Source: Actinomycetota bacterium (GTDB taxonomy: Bacteria > Actinomycetota > Actinomycetes > Streptosporangiales > Streptosporangiaceae). Taken from it: a stretch of 37,213 nt of DNA. Below are positions 1 through 6,264 of this stretch, piece after piece; the stretch's first letter is position 1, and the number at the start of each line of letters is the position of its first letter. The position numbers and the translations under genes are program-made. The notes beneath the pieces are model-generated. The model had not been told where the DNA came from and did not search any database. It saw only the letters and a program-made list of their open reading frames with translations. Location of the stretch: contig PMSU01000203.1 in NCBI GenBank assembly GCA_003168255.1, forward strand, positions 1-37,213. The letters run 5' to 3'.

Positions 1-12
1 TGCGTAAGCCGG

Positions 13-42
13 TCGGCGGGCATCGGCGGGCATCGGCGGGCA
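13..42. repeat. Three tandem copies of a 10-bp GC-rich unit
   Basis: The unit tcggcgggca occurs three times head to tail at 13-22, 23-32 and 33-42. It lies upstream of enolase at the window edge, so its relation to the preceding gene cannot be judged. It contains no evident hairpin or reading frame that I can assign. Confidence 0.7.
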
Positions 43-109
43 AGGCGCGAGCCAGGCACGCAGATCCCGGGTCACGGCGTGGCCGCTCACCGGGCCGCTG
101 GCGCTGCAC

Positions 110-115
110 TAGGCT
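110..115 (+). promoter_or_regulatory. Possible -10 element of the eno operon
   Basis: TAGGCT fits the TANNNT pattern common in actinobacterial housekeeping promoters and lies 51 bases before the enolase start codon. No good -35 hexamer is visible 16-18 bases upstream, so this is a weak call from sequence alone. Confidence 0.25.
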
Positions 116-165
116 CCTGTACTGACCAAAACCGTCCGCCTACACCCTCATCAGGAGTCCCCCGA

Positions 166-1452
166 ATGGCTTCCATCGAAGCGATCCATGCCAGGCAGAT
201 CCTGGATTCGCGTGGTAACCCGACCGTCGAGGTCGAGGTCGCACTCGATGACGGCACCGCGGGACGCGCGGGGGTGCCAAGCGGGGCTTCCACCGGCGCG
301 TTCGAAGCGGTCGAGCTTCGGGACGGCGGCGACGAGTACGGCGGTAAGGGAGTACTGCGGGCCGTCCAGGGCGTGATCGACGAGATCCAGCCCGAGCTGC
401 TCGGCTACGACGCGGACGACCAGCGGCTCATCGACCAGGCGCTTATCGACCTGGACCGGACGCCGGACAAGTCGCGGCTTGGCGCTAACGCCATTGTCGG
501 GGTGAGCCTGGCGGTGGCAAGGGCCGCAGCCGAGTCGTCTGGCCTGCCGCTCTTTCGCTACCTGGGCGGGCCGAATGCCCATGTGCTGCCGGTGCCGATG
601 ATGAACGTCCTGAATGGCGGGGCACACGCGGACAACAGTGTGGACGTCCAGGAATTCATGATCGTGCCGGTCGGCGCCGGCACGTTCGCCGAGGCGCTGC
701 GCTGGGGCGCGGAGACCTATCACGCGCTGAAGTCGGTTCTCAACCAGCATGGGCTGAGTACCGGTGTCGGTGACGAGGGCGGGTTTGCCCCTGACCTTGA
801 GCACAACAGGGCGGCGCTTGACCTAATCATGGAGGCGATCGGCAAGGCCGGCTTCACGCCAGGTGAGGACATCGCGCTCGCCCTTGACCCGGCGGCCACC
901 GAGTTCTTCAACGACGGCAGCTACACATTCGAGGGCGGCAACAGGACCGCGGCGGAGATGACCCGCACCTACGCGGACTGGCTGGATGCCTATCCCTTGG
1001 TCTCGCTCGAGGATCCGCTGGCCGAGGAGGACTGGGCTGGCTGGCGGGAACTTACCGCCGCGGTGGGTGACCGGGTGCAGGTGGTCGGCGACGACATCTT
1101 CGTCACCAACCCGGAGCGGCTGCGGCGCGGGCTCAGCGAGCACGTGGCGAACGCGCTGCTGGTGAAGGTGAACCAGATCGGCACCCTGACCGAGACGTTC
1201 GAGGCCGCGGCGCTCGCGCATCGCAGCGGATATCGCTGCGTGATCAGCCACAGGTCCGGTGAGACCGAGGACACCACGATCGCGGATCTCGCCGTCGCGC
1301 TTAACTGCGGCCAGATCAAGACCGGTGCCCCCTGCCGGTCCGAACGCGTGGCCAAGTACAACCAGCTGCTCAGGATCGAGGAACTGCTCGACGACGCGGC
1401 GGCATACGCGGGTGCTGCCGCCTTTCCCAGGTTCACGGCGGCAGGGAGCTAA
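166..1452 (+). CDS. eno: Enolase (phosphopyruvate hydratase)
   Basis: Interconverts 2-phosphoglycerate and phosphoenolpyruvate in glycolysis; a cytosolic Mg-dependent enzyme. The 428-residue product has the usual family length. It opens with the conserved IEAIHARQILDSRGNPTVEVEV, then GVPSGASTG, and a TIM barrel carrying metal ligands seen at E282 (EDPLAEEDW) and D309 (VGDDIFVTNP), with catalytic K334 in LLVKVNQIGT and the SHRSGETEDTTIADLAVA segment. The frame stays open upstream to 79, but the ATG at 166 is preceded by AGGAG at 153-157 with 8-base spacing and matches the family N-terminus, so I chose it. The stop overlaps the start of the ftsB-like gene by one base, the first link of a five-gene translationally coupled series. 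Essentially certain. Confidence 0.98.
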   Translation: MASIEAIHARQILDSRGNPTVEVEVALDDGTAGRAGVPSGASTGAFEAVELRDGGDEYGGKGVLRAVQGVIDEIQPELLGYDADDQRLIDQALIDLDRTPDKSRLGANAIVGVSLAVARAAAESSGLPLFRYLGGPNAHVLPVPMMNVLNGGAHADNSVDVQEFMIVPVGAGTFAEALRWGAETYHALKSVLNQHGLSTGVGDEGGFAPDLEHNRAALDLIMEAIGKAGFTPGEDIALALDPAATEFFNDGSYTFEGGNRTAAEMTRTYADWLDAYPLVSLEDPLAEEDWAGWRELTAAVGDRVQVVGDDIFVTNPERLRRGLSEHVANALLVKVNQIGTLTETFEAAALAHRSGYRCVISHRSGETEDTTIADLAVALNCGQIKTGAPCRSERVAKYNQLLRIEELLDDAAAYAGAAAFPRFTAAGS

Positions 1453-1850
1453 TGGCCCGGTCCGCCGCGGGCAGGTCGCGGCCACGGCTGACCAGCCGGG
1501 CCGCGGTCCTTGCGGCGGTGATCTGCGCGATCACGCTGAGCCTCGCCTACCCGGTGCGTGAGTACATCGCGCAGCGCAGGCAGATCGGCCAGCTGGGCGC
1601 GCAGCAGCAGGCCCTGTCTGTTCAGCTGAGCCAGCTGCAGGCTCAGCAGCAGCAGCTGAACGATCCGGCCTACATCGAGCAGTTTGCGCGCGACAAGCTG
1701 CACCTGTGTATGCCCAAGCAGACCTGCTATGTGATCATCGACGGGAAGCCCGCGGCCGGCCTCATCCAGCCGCGAACGGCGTCGCCGAGCCCGTGGTATG
1801 ACCGGCTCTGGCAATCCGTGCGTGAGGCCGACAAGAAGACTCCCCGGTGA
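1452..1850 (+). CDS. ftsB: FtsB/DivIC-type septum formation initiator
   Basis: A 132-residue bitopic membrane protein of the divisome, expected to pair with FtsL and FtsQ at the septum. It has a basic cytoplasmic N-terminus, one transmembrane helix at about residues 17-34, and a Gln/Leu-rich coiled coil at about 40-68 (IGQLGAQQQALSVQLSQLQ). A DPAYIEQFARDKLHLCMPKQ motif follows, the hallmark of the family in Actinobacteria. Its ATG overlaps the eno stop (TAATG). Position directly after eno and before the DUF501 gene is the standard actinomycete arrangement. The short Pro/Ser tail is typical. The choice between the names FtsB and DivIC is nomenclature. Confidence 0.9.
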   Translation: MARSAAGRSRPRLTSRAAVLAAVICAITLSLAYPVREYIAQRRQIGQLGAQQQALSVQLSQLQAQQQQLNDPAYIEQFARDKLHLCMPKQTCYVIIDGKPAAGLIQPRTASPSPWYDRLWQSVREADKKTPR

Positions 1851-1856
1851 TCAGGC

Positions 1857-2432
1857 GTGGGACCGTTCGCAATTGATCCGGCGGACGCCGCAGCGGTGGC
1901 CGCCCAGCTCGGTCGGCCGCCGCGCGGTCAGTACCGCGTCGCGCACCGCTGTCGGTGCGGCCTGCCTGATGTGGTGCAGACCGCGCCCCGGCTGCCCGAC
2001 GGCACGCCGTTTCCCACGCTGTACTACCTCACCTGCCCGCGAGCGTCCGCGGCGGCGGGAAGGCTGGAGGCAAGCGGGGCAATGGCGGCAATGACGGACA
2101 GGCTGTCGGCCGATGAGGATCTGCGCCGCGCCTACCTGGCCGCTCATCTCGACTACCTGGCCAGGCGCGACGCGGTGGCCCGCGCCTGCGGCGTTGAGCC
2201 GCTTCCTGCGGGCACCCAGAGCGCCGGCGGCATGCCGGCCAGGGTCAAGTGCCTGCACGCCCTTATCGCGCACGAACTGGCCGCGGCTGGCGCGAATCCG
2301 CTCGGCCGGGAAGCGGCCGAGTCGGCCGGGGAGTGGTGGGCTGCCGGACCGTGCGTGCCGCGGCCGACGGCCGGGGCTGCGCCCGCGGCCCCCGGCGGGC
2401 GAGCGCAGGGCACTGGCGGGAGGACGCCATGA
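1857..2432 (+). CDS. DUF501 domain-containing protein
   Basis: A 191-residue protein of the DUF501 family, found almost entirely in Actinobacteria and of unknown biochemical role. The recognisable core runs from about residues 10 to 165: LGRPPRGQYRVAHRCRCGLPDVVQTAPRLPDG, FPTLYYLTCPRA, then LEASGAMAAM and the helical AHLDYLARRDAVA, ending in ARVKCLHALIAHELAAAGANPLG. Three Cys (RCRCG, TCPRA) and the CLHAL His could bind metal, but this is inference. The tail from about 165 is Ala/Pro/Gly rich and poorly conserved in type. GTG at 1857 is the first in-frame start after the ftsB stop, 6 bases away. No strong Shine-Dalgarno precedes it, so it probably relies on coupling. Confidence 0.9.
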   Translation: MGPFAIDPADAAAVAAQLGRPPRGQYRVAHRCRCGLPDVVQTAPRLPDGTPFPTLYYLTCPRASAAAGRLEASGAMAAMTDRLSADEDLRRAYLAAHLDYLARRDAVARACGVEPLPAGTQSAGGMPARVKCLHALIAHELAAAGANPLGREAAESAGEWWAAGPCVPRPTAGAAPAAPGGRAQGTGGRTP

Positions 2433-2473
2433 CCCGGCGCGCTCGGGCCATGGCCAACGGGAGGACGCAGTGA
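2429..2473 (+). other. 14-codon overlapping ORF between DUF501 gene and ppx
   Basis: This frame encodes MTRRARAMANGRTQ. Its ATG overlaps the DUF501 stop (ATGA) and its TGA overlaps the ppx GTG (GTGA). Both starts are preceded by the same string GGGAGGACGC, at 2419-2428 and 2459-2468, so each has a good ribosome binding site. It could be a minimal relay ORF that couples translation of DUF501 to ppx, or a by-product of a duplicated start region. There is no evidence that the peptide has its own function. Confidence 0.35.
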
Positions 2474-3459
2474 GCGGGGAAAGGGAAGTGGTGGCGCCGC
2501 CGGAGGATTCCGTCACCCGGCGGGTGGCCGCGATCGATTGCGGCACAAACTCGATCCGGCTGCTCGTCGCCGACGTGGATCCCGTCCGCCGTACGCTCAC
2601 CGATCTTGATCGTCGGCTGGAGATCGTCCGGCTCGGGCAGGGCGTGGACAAGACCGGGCGGCTAGCGCCAGAAGCGCTGGAGCGGACGCTCGGCGCGCTC
2701 AGCGAATATGCCCGGATCATCGGGACCAGCCGGGTCGACGCCGTGCGCATGGTGGCGACGAGCGCCACCAGGGATGCTTCGAACGCGGCAGAGTTCACCC
2801 ACGGCGTCGTCGACGTACTTGGCATCGAACCCGAAGTCCTAACGGGTGATGAGGAAGCGAGGCTCTCGTTCGCCGGCGCGACCGCGGAGTTCGGTGCGAT
2901 GAGCGAGCCGCCCGCGCCGCCCTATCTTGTCCTCGACATCGGCGGCGGGTCGACCGAGTTCGTGCTTGGCGGCACGGGCGGTCCTGACGGGGTAGCCGCA
3001 GTCTCGCTGAACATCGGCTGCGTCAGGATGACCGAACGGCACCTGCACGCGGACCCGCCGAGCCAGGAGCAGATCGCCGCCGCGATCGCGGACATCGACG
3101 CCGCGCTGACGGAGGCCGCCGCGAAGGTAGACATCACGCAGGCCAGATCCCTGGTCGGCCTGGCCGGCTCGGTCACCACGGTTGCCGCGATCGTCCTTGA
3201 TCTTCCCGGTTACGATGCCGCGCGTACCCACCACGCGAGGATTACCGCAGCCCAGGTACGGTCGGTGACCAGTCGGCTGCTCGCTCAGACCCGGGCGGAG
3301 CGGTCGGCGATCGCGTCGATGCATCCGGGCAGGGTCGATGTCATCGGCGCTGGCGCACTGGTGCTCGACCGCGTCATGCGGCGGTTCGGCTTTGCCGAGG
3401 TTGTGGTCAGCGAGCACGACATCCTGGATGGCATCGCCTGGTCAATGGTGCCTTCCTGA
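2470..3459 (+). CDS. ppx: Ppx/GppA family exopolyphosphatase
   Basis: A 329-residue member of the ASKHA phosphotransferase superfamily that removes terminal phosphate from inorganic polyphosphate and/or the 5'-phosphate of pppGpp. Phosphate-binding loop AAIDCGTNSIRLL is at residues 20-32. VRMVATSATRDASN and the GDEEARLSF motif follow, then the second loop LDIGGGSTEFVLGG, NIGCVRMTE, and the C-terminal GLAGSVTTVAAI and MHPGRVDVIGAGALVLD. It lacks the C-terminal HD domain of the long E. coli forms, as do the short mycobacterial proteins. GTG at 2470 is preceded by GGGAGGAC. The gene overlaps the udgB start (TGATG). Substrate preference, polyP versus pppGpp, cannot be told from sequence. Confidence 0.93.
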   Translation: MSGEREVVAPPEDSVTRRVAAIDCGTNSIRLLVADVDPVRRTLTDLDRRLEIVRLGQGVDKTGRLAPEALERTLGALSEYARIIGTSRVDAVRMVATSATRDASNAAEFTHGVVDVLGIEPEVLTGDEEARLSFAGATAEFGAMSEPPAPPYLVLDIGGGSTEFVLGGTGGPDGVAAVSLNIGCVRMTERHLHADPPSQEQIAAAIADIDAALTEAAAKVDITQARSLVGLAGSVTTVAAIVLDLPGYDAARTHHARITAAQVRSVTSRLLAQTRAERSAIASMHPGRVDVIGAGALVLDRVMRRFGFAEVVVSEHDILDGIAWSMVPS

Positions 3460-4430
3460 TGAGCCCCGGCCCGGACAGACAAGCCGAGCCGGGCACCGGC
3501 TGGCCCGGTGACCCGGCCACGTCGCGGACACCCGTCGCGCGCAGCGCCGCGGACGTCAGGGAACTGGCCGCCGCCGCGGGCACGCTCGGTGAGCTCGTGG
3601 CGAGGCAATCTGTCTGCCGGGCCTGCCCGCGGCTTGTCGGCTGGCGGGAGCAGGTAGCCATGGAGAAGCGCCGCTCCTTCCAGGCCGAACGCTACTGGGG
3701 CCGCCCGATTCCCGGTTGGGGGGCAGCGCGGCCGGGGGTGCTCATCGTCGGCCTTGCGCCCGCCGCGCACGGCGGGAACAGGACAGGCCGGATCTTCACC
3801 GGTGACCGCAGCGGGGACGTGCTCTTCGCCTCGCTGCACCGCTGCGGCCTCGCCGCGCTGCCGGACAGCGTCGCGGCCGGTGACGGGCAGCAGCTGATCG
3901 GAGCGCGGATGGTCGCTGCGGTCCGCTGCGCGCCGCCTGCCAACAAGCCGACGCCGGCCGAACGAGACGCCTGCGCGCCCTGGCTGGAAGCCGAGCTCGC
4001 TCAGGTGGCGGCCGGTCTGCGGGTCATCGTCTGTCTGGGCGGCTTTGCCTGGCAGGCGATCTGGCCGTCGCTCGCCGCGGTCGGCTTCAACGTTCCCAGG
4101 CCCCGCCCGCCATTCGGCCATGGCGCCGAGGTTGTCCTCGGTGATCGGGCCGAGCAGCGGCCGTTCAGCTCGCGGGACGCGCGGGATTGGAGCGACGCGC
4201 GGGATTCGAGCGGAGCGCGGGATTGGAGCGGAGCGCGGGATTGGAGCGGCGCGCGGGATTCGCGGGTCTCACAGGATTCGAGCGGCTCACGGGATTCGCG
4301 GGATTCACGCCGCTCCCTGCTCCTTATTGGGTGTTACCACCCTAGTCAACAGAACACGTTTACCGGCCGGGTAACTCCAGTCATGCTCGATGCCGTGTTC
4401 AAGCGGGCTCGTGAACAGGCCGGAAGCTAA
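3459..4430 (+). CDS. udgB: Family 5 uracil-DNA glycosylase (UDGb) with repeat insertion
   Basis: A DNA-repair glycosylase excising uracil, and in known UDGb enzymes hypoxanthine, from DNA. The 323-residue protein shows the family signature GLAPAAHGGNRTGRIFTGD at about 98-116. Four Cys are placed as expected for the 4Fe-4S cluster (C53, C56, C157, C172). The C-terminal active-site motif YHPSQQNTFTGR is at about 293-304. Between core strands, at about residues 238-286, sits a low-complexity stretch of six-residue units (ARDWSG and variants). It directly precedes the catalytic HPS motif, which remains in frame. The ATG overlaps the ppx stop. The call is secure. Whether the repeat is tolerated structurally is unknown. 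Confidence 0.93.
   Translation: MSPGPDRQAEPGTGWPGDPATSRTPVARSAADVRELAAAAGTLGELVARQSVCRACPRLVGWREQVAMEKRRSFQAERYWGRPIPGWGAARPGVLIVGLAPAAHGGNRTGRIFTGDRSGDVLFASLHRCGLAALPDSVAAGDGQQLIGARMVAAVRCAPPANKPTPAERDACAPWLEAELAQVAAGLRVIVCLGGFAWQAIWPSLAAVGFNVPRPRPPFGHGAEVVLGDRAEQRPFSSRDARDWSDARDSSGARDWSGARDWSGARDSRVSQDSSGSRDSRDSRRSLLLIGCYHPSQQNTFTGRVTPVMLDAVFKRAREQAGS
4170..4308 (+). repeat. 18-bp tandem repeat inside udgB (hexapeptide ARDWSG)
   Basis: The unit gcgcgggattggagcgga, 18 bases, is repeated about four times with one or two changes per copy. It then decays into two or three looser copies (SQDSSG, SRDSRDS). As 18 is a multiple of 3, copy-number change keeps the frame. The repeated TGG/GAT codons are less GC-extreme than the neighbouring gene. 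Confidence 0.85.
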
Positions 4431-4554
4431 CCGGACTTAACCAGTTGGACTGGTTGTGTTATCACGTTCCGTTACCAAGCGCCTATCTTTTCGCGCCGGC
4501 GGTTACACTCCGCATGCATTTACGGTGACAAGTCATTGATGCATATACCGCAGC

Positions 4555-4583
4555 TTGAAATTGTCGTACACTACCGATGAAAT
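4555..4583 (+). promoter_or_regulatory. Candidate promoter of the tRNA gene
   Basis: TTGAAA at 4555-4560 and TGAAAT at 4578-4583 are separated by 17 bases, matching a sigma-70 type promoter with 5/6 and 4/6 consensus bases. Transcription would begin near 4590, about 30 bases before the tRNA. The 190-bp region between udgB and the tRNA is clearly more AT-rich than its surroundings. I see no gene in it. Confidence 0.4.
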
Positions 4584-4621
4584 CATGAGTTATCCCAACC
4601 CCGCCGGGAAATCGTGACGGA

Positions 4622-4694
4622 GCCCCCGTAGCCCAAGGGCAGAGGCGGACCCCCTAAAAGGGTCCTGGTGTCGGTTCGATTCCGACCGGGGGCA
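4622..4694 (+). tRNA. Unusual tRNA-like gene, anticodon UAA, short variable loop
   Basis: A 73-base cloverleaf can be drawn. The acceptor stem is GCCCCCG/CGGGGGC (7 perfect pairs). The D-stem has only 3 clear pairs (GCC/GGC, 4631-4633 with 4644-4646). The anticodon stem is GACCC/GGGTC, extended by a G26-C44 pair. The variable loop is 5 bases, and the T-stem GTCGG/CCGAC carries the loop TTCGATT. The anticodon loop is CCTAAAA, giving anticodon UAA (reads the Leu codon UUA) with C, not U, at position 33. Discriminator base is A, and CCA is not encoded. Normal tRNA-Leu has a long variable arm, which is missing here. It may be an atypical or non-decoding tRNA, or a decaying gene. The perfect stems argue against simple decay. 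Confidence 0.75.
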
Positions 4695-4899
4695 CTGCGA
4701 TAGCCCTGGCATCTGCACAGGTCAGCAGCGGTAAGACTCTAGCCTTCCCTGAGGTCCGCTGATAATCCTGGACGTCCGGCAGGCCATGAAGGCGGCTTGT
4801 AGCCGACGCCCGAGATCGCCTGGTCAGGCTATCCCCCAAGCGGGCGAAGAAAAATGATAGACGGCAGTGATGTGCCGTTACTTAATAATCGAGATGTGC

Positions 4900-4921
4900 C
4901 GCGTACAAGTCGCGTACAAGT
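4900..4921. repeat. Two direct 11-bp repeats cgcgtacaagt
   Basis: Two perfect adjacent copies lie at 4900-4910 and 4911-4921, and a partial copy (gtacaagt) lies near 4983-4990. They sit about 205 bases downstream of the tRNA. Short direct repeats in such a position can be integrase arm-type sites, but there is no integrase here, so the role is unknown. Confidence 0.6.
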
Positions 4922-5078
4922 AGCGTTCACCGGTGTTCTCGGTCGGCCGGACGCAGATGTTCGGGCTCAGCGCGATGAATGAGTACAAGTGCCCAGCTTC
5001 GCTGAACAATGGCGAAGCACGCATGGCTGGAACAAGCGGAAGAACGTCTGTGAAATTCTCTCCGCCAGGCGGATGCTA

Positions 5079-5122
5079 TGCGACATAAATGCGACACCTA
5101 TGCGACAGCTATGCGACAGGTA
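5079..5122. repeat. 11-bp tandem repeat, consensus tatgcgacagc
   Basis: Four consecutive units (tatgcgacata, aatgcgacacc, tatgcgacagc, tatgcgacagg) and the start of a fifth share the core atgcgaca with an 11-base period, roughly one helical turn. They could be a series of binding sites on one DNA face, or slippage products. Confidence 0.75.
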
Positions 5123-5410
5123 TGAGGTAATGGGGGCCGACGGCGGCCTCCCGTGTCAGGACCTTGTGGTGCTTCGGTGCGTACCGGGGTCAGCCGAACC
5201 CGTCGCACGGTCCAGGCGATCGAAGTCCGCGCGCCGGGACTCATGATCACTCAGCCTCCCCTCGTGCTCGTTCGGCATCGGGTTCGATCGGTCGCCTCTC
5301 GTATAGTCGGCCAACAAGCAGTCTGTGTCTAGGTGTGCAGACAAATCCGGCATGGCCTTGCACGCGCAACGGGCAACGGGCAACGAGAACGGCCGCGCCT
5401 CCTCGGGGGC

Positions 5411-5500
5411 GCCGACGCGAGCCGACGCGAGCCGACGCGTGCCGACGCGTGCCGACACGCGTCTACGAGCGCCGGCACGCGCCGACGAGCGCCGGCTAGC
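5411..5500. repeat. 10-bp tandem repeat gccgacgcg(a/t)
   Basis: Five regular units occupy 5411-5460, and about four decayed units continue to 5500. They reach the stop codon of the leftward PPOX-fold gene at 5496. The repeats therefore form its immediate 3' flank and its last codons may have been shaped by them. No terminator-like hairpin with a T-run is present. Confidence 0.8.
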
Positions 5501-5906
5501 CAGAGACGTCCGGGCCCGCCCTCTCAATCGAGATCCTGACGATGACCCGCCGATCGCGAACCATCGCGGCGCGGTACTCCGCCCAGTCCGAGTGCTCCCC
5601 CGCGGTGCGGCGGTAGTAGTCGACGAGCCCGTCCATCGCGTCAGGCAGCGAGACGACCTCGGCAGTTCCCTCGACCTGTACCCACCCGCCGAAGAAACCG
5701 TCATTTATGACACAGAGCGAGGCATCCGGATTGCGGCGCAGGTTCTTGGTCTTCACCGCGGTCTCGCGGGTGCTGATGATCACCCGGCCATCGTCATCGA
5801 CGGCACACAGCACCGGCGACAGCTGGGGCCGCCCATCGGCGCGCTGTGTCGCGAGCACGGCCCTGTGGTGGGCGGCGATAAACTCCCTGGCCGCGTCCGC
5901 CTTCAT
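5496..5906 (-). CDS. PPOX-class (split beta-barrel) FMN/F420-binding oxidoreductase
   Basis: A 136-residue protein of the pyridoxamine 5'-phosphate oxidase-like fold, of the short Rv1155-like type that binds F420 or FMN. The N-terminal helix AAREFIAAHHRAVLATQRADGRPQLSPVLCAVDDDG is followed by VIISTRETAVKTKNLRRNPDASLCV, which contributes phosphate/flavin-binding residues. GWVQVEGTAEVVSLPDAMDGLVDYYRR follows and REHSDWAEYRAAM-type helices end the domain. The length fits the family. It starts 6 bases after the DUF4287 gene and is probably cotranscribed with it. The substrate is unknown. F420 rather than FMN use is inferred from the actinobacterial setting. Confidence 0.88.
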   Translation of the reverse strand: MKADAAREFIAAHHRAVLATQRADGRPQLSPVLCAVDDDGRVIISTRETAVKTKNLRRNPDASLCVINDGFFGGWVQVEGTAEVVSLPDAMDGLVDYYRRTAGEHSDWAEYRAAMVRDRRVIVRISIERAGPDVSG

Positions 5907-5912
5907 GCCGGG

Positions 5913-6143
5913 TCAGGCGTTTAGCCTGCTGCGGCGACGCATCTCGTACTCGTGCACGATCGCGCTCGCGTAGCCATGCGAGAGCCCGTGCTCGTCCGAC
6001 AGCCAGTGCGCGCGCTCTTCGCAGCGGAGGAACGCTGGGCCGGACTCGAGGCTTCTGAACCACTCGGGGAGGTCGCGTCCCGTGACATCTGGGATGCGCG
6101 CGATCAGATTCTTATGCAGCTCCGGGGAGTGGGTCAGGGACAA
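5913..6143 (-). CDS. DUF4287-type small protein
   Basis: A 76-residue protein made almost entirely of a DUF4287-like domain: LHKNLIARIPDVTGRDLPEWFRSLESG, then AHWLSDEHGLSHGYASAIVHEYEMRRR. The HGLSHGYASAIV motif is the characteristic part. These small proteins occur alone or fused to DUF5655 and have no established function. It is the first gene of a two-gene leftward unit with the PPOX-fold gene. The ATG at 6143 is taken as the start. The 121 bp separating it from the thiolase contain a repeated gttaccag and no clear terminator. Confidence 0.75.
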   Translation of the reverse strand: MSLTHSPELHKNLIARIPDVTGRDLPEWFRSLESGPAFLRCEERAHWLSDEHGLSHGYASAIVHEYEMRRRSRLNA

Positions 6144-6264
6144 TGGGCACCTCCAGGGGTGAACGGCCTCTTGATGCCGAGACTGCCTTACAGTCGGCTG
6201 CCTGACAACCCCCGAGCGAGAGCTTTCCTAATTACCCGTTACCAGCGGGTTACCAGTTGGCTGC

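Larger units (their letters stand above)
4695..5495. other. 800-bp region without a convincing gene
   Basis: Between the tRNA and the PPOX-fold gene I find no reading frame with recognisable protein features. An 85-codon frame at 4989-5246 (GTG start) runs through the 11-bp repeats and has no domain-like pattern. The first half is comparatively AT-rich (for example around 4850-4890). The region holds a paired 11-bp direct repeat (4900-4921), an 11-bp tandem repeat (5079-5122) and a 10-bp tandem repeat (5411-5500). Its place behind a tRNA makes it a plausible old integration site, but no integrase remnant was identified. Confidence 0.6.

Noticed and set aside
4654..4839. 61-codon minus-strand frame ending in VPPVGIEPTPGPF
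   Set aside because: The tail is the antisense translation of the tRNA T-arm and acceptor, a well-known artefact that produces spurious GIEPT-type proteins.
4989..5246. 85-codon plus-strand frame starting at GTG 4989
   Set aside because: It runs through the 11-bp tandem repeats, has no domain-like pattern and no convincing ribosome site.
5270..5300. ggttcgat near 5284 as a possible duplicated tRNA end (att site)
   Set aside because: Only about 8 bases match the T-arm, which is too short to distinguish from chance.
5411..5500. CRISPR array from regular 10-bp repeats
   Set aside because: The units are contiguous with no spacers and far too short for CRISPR repeats.
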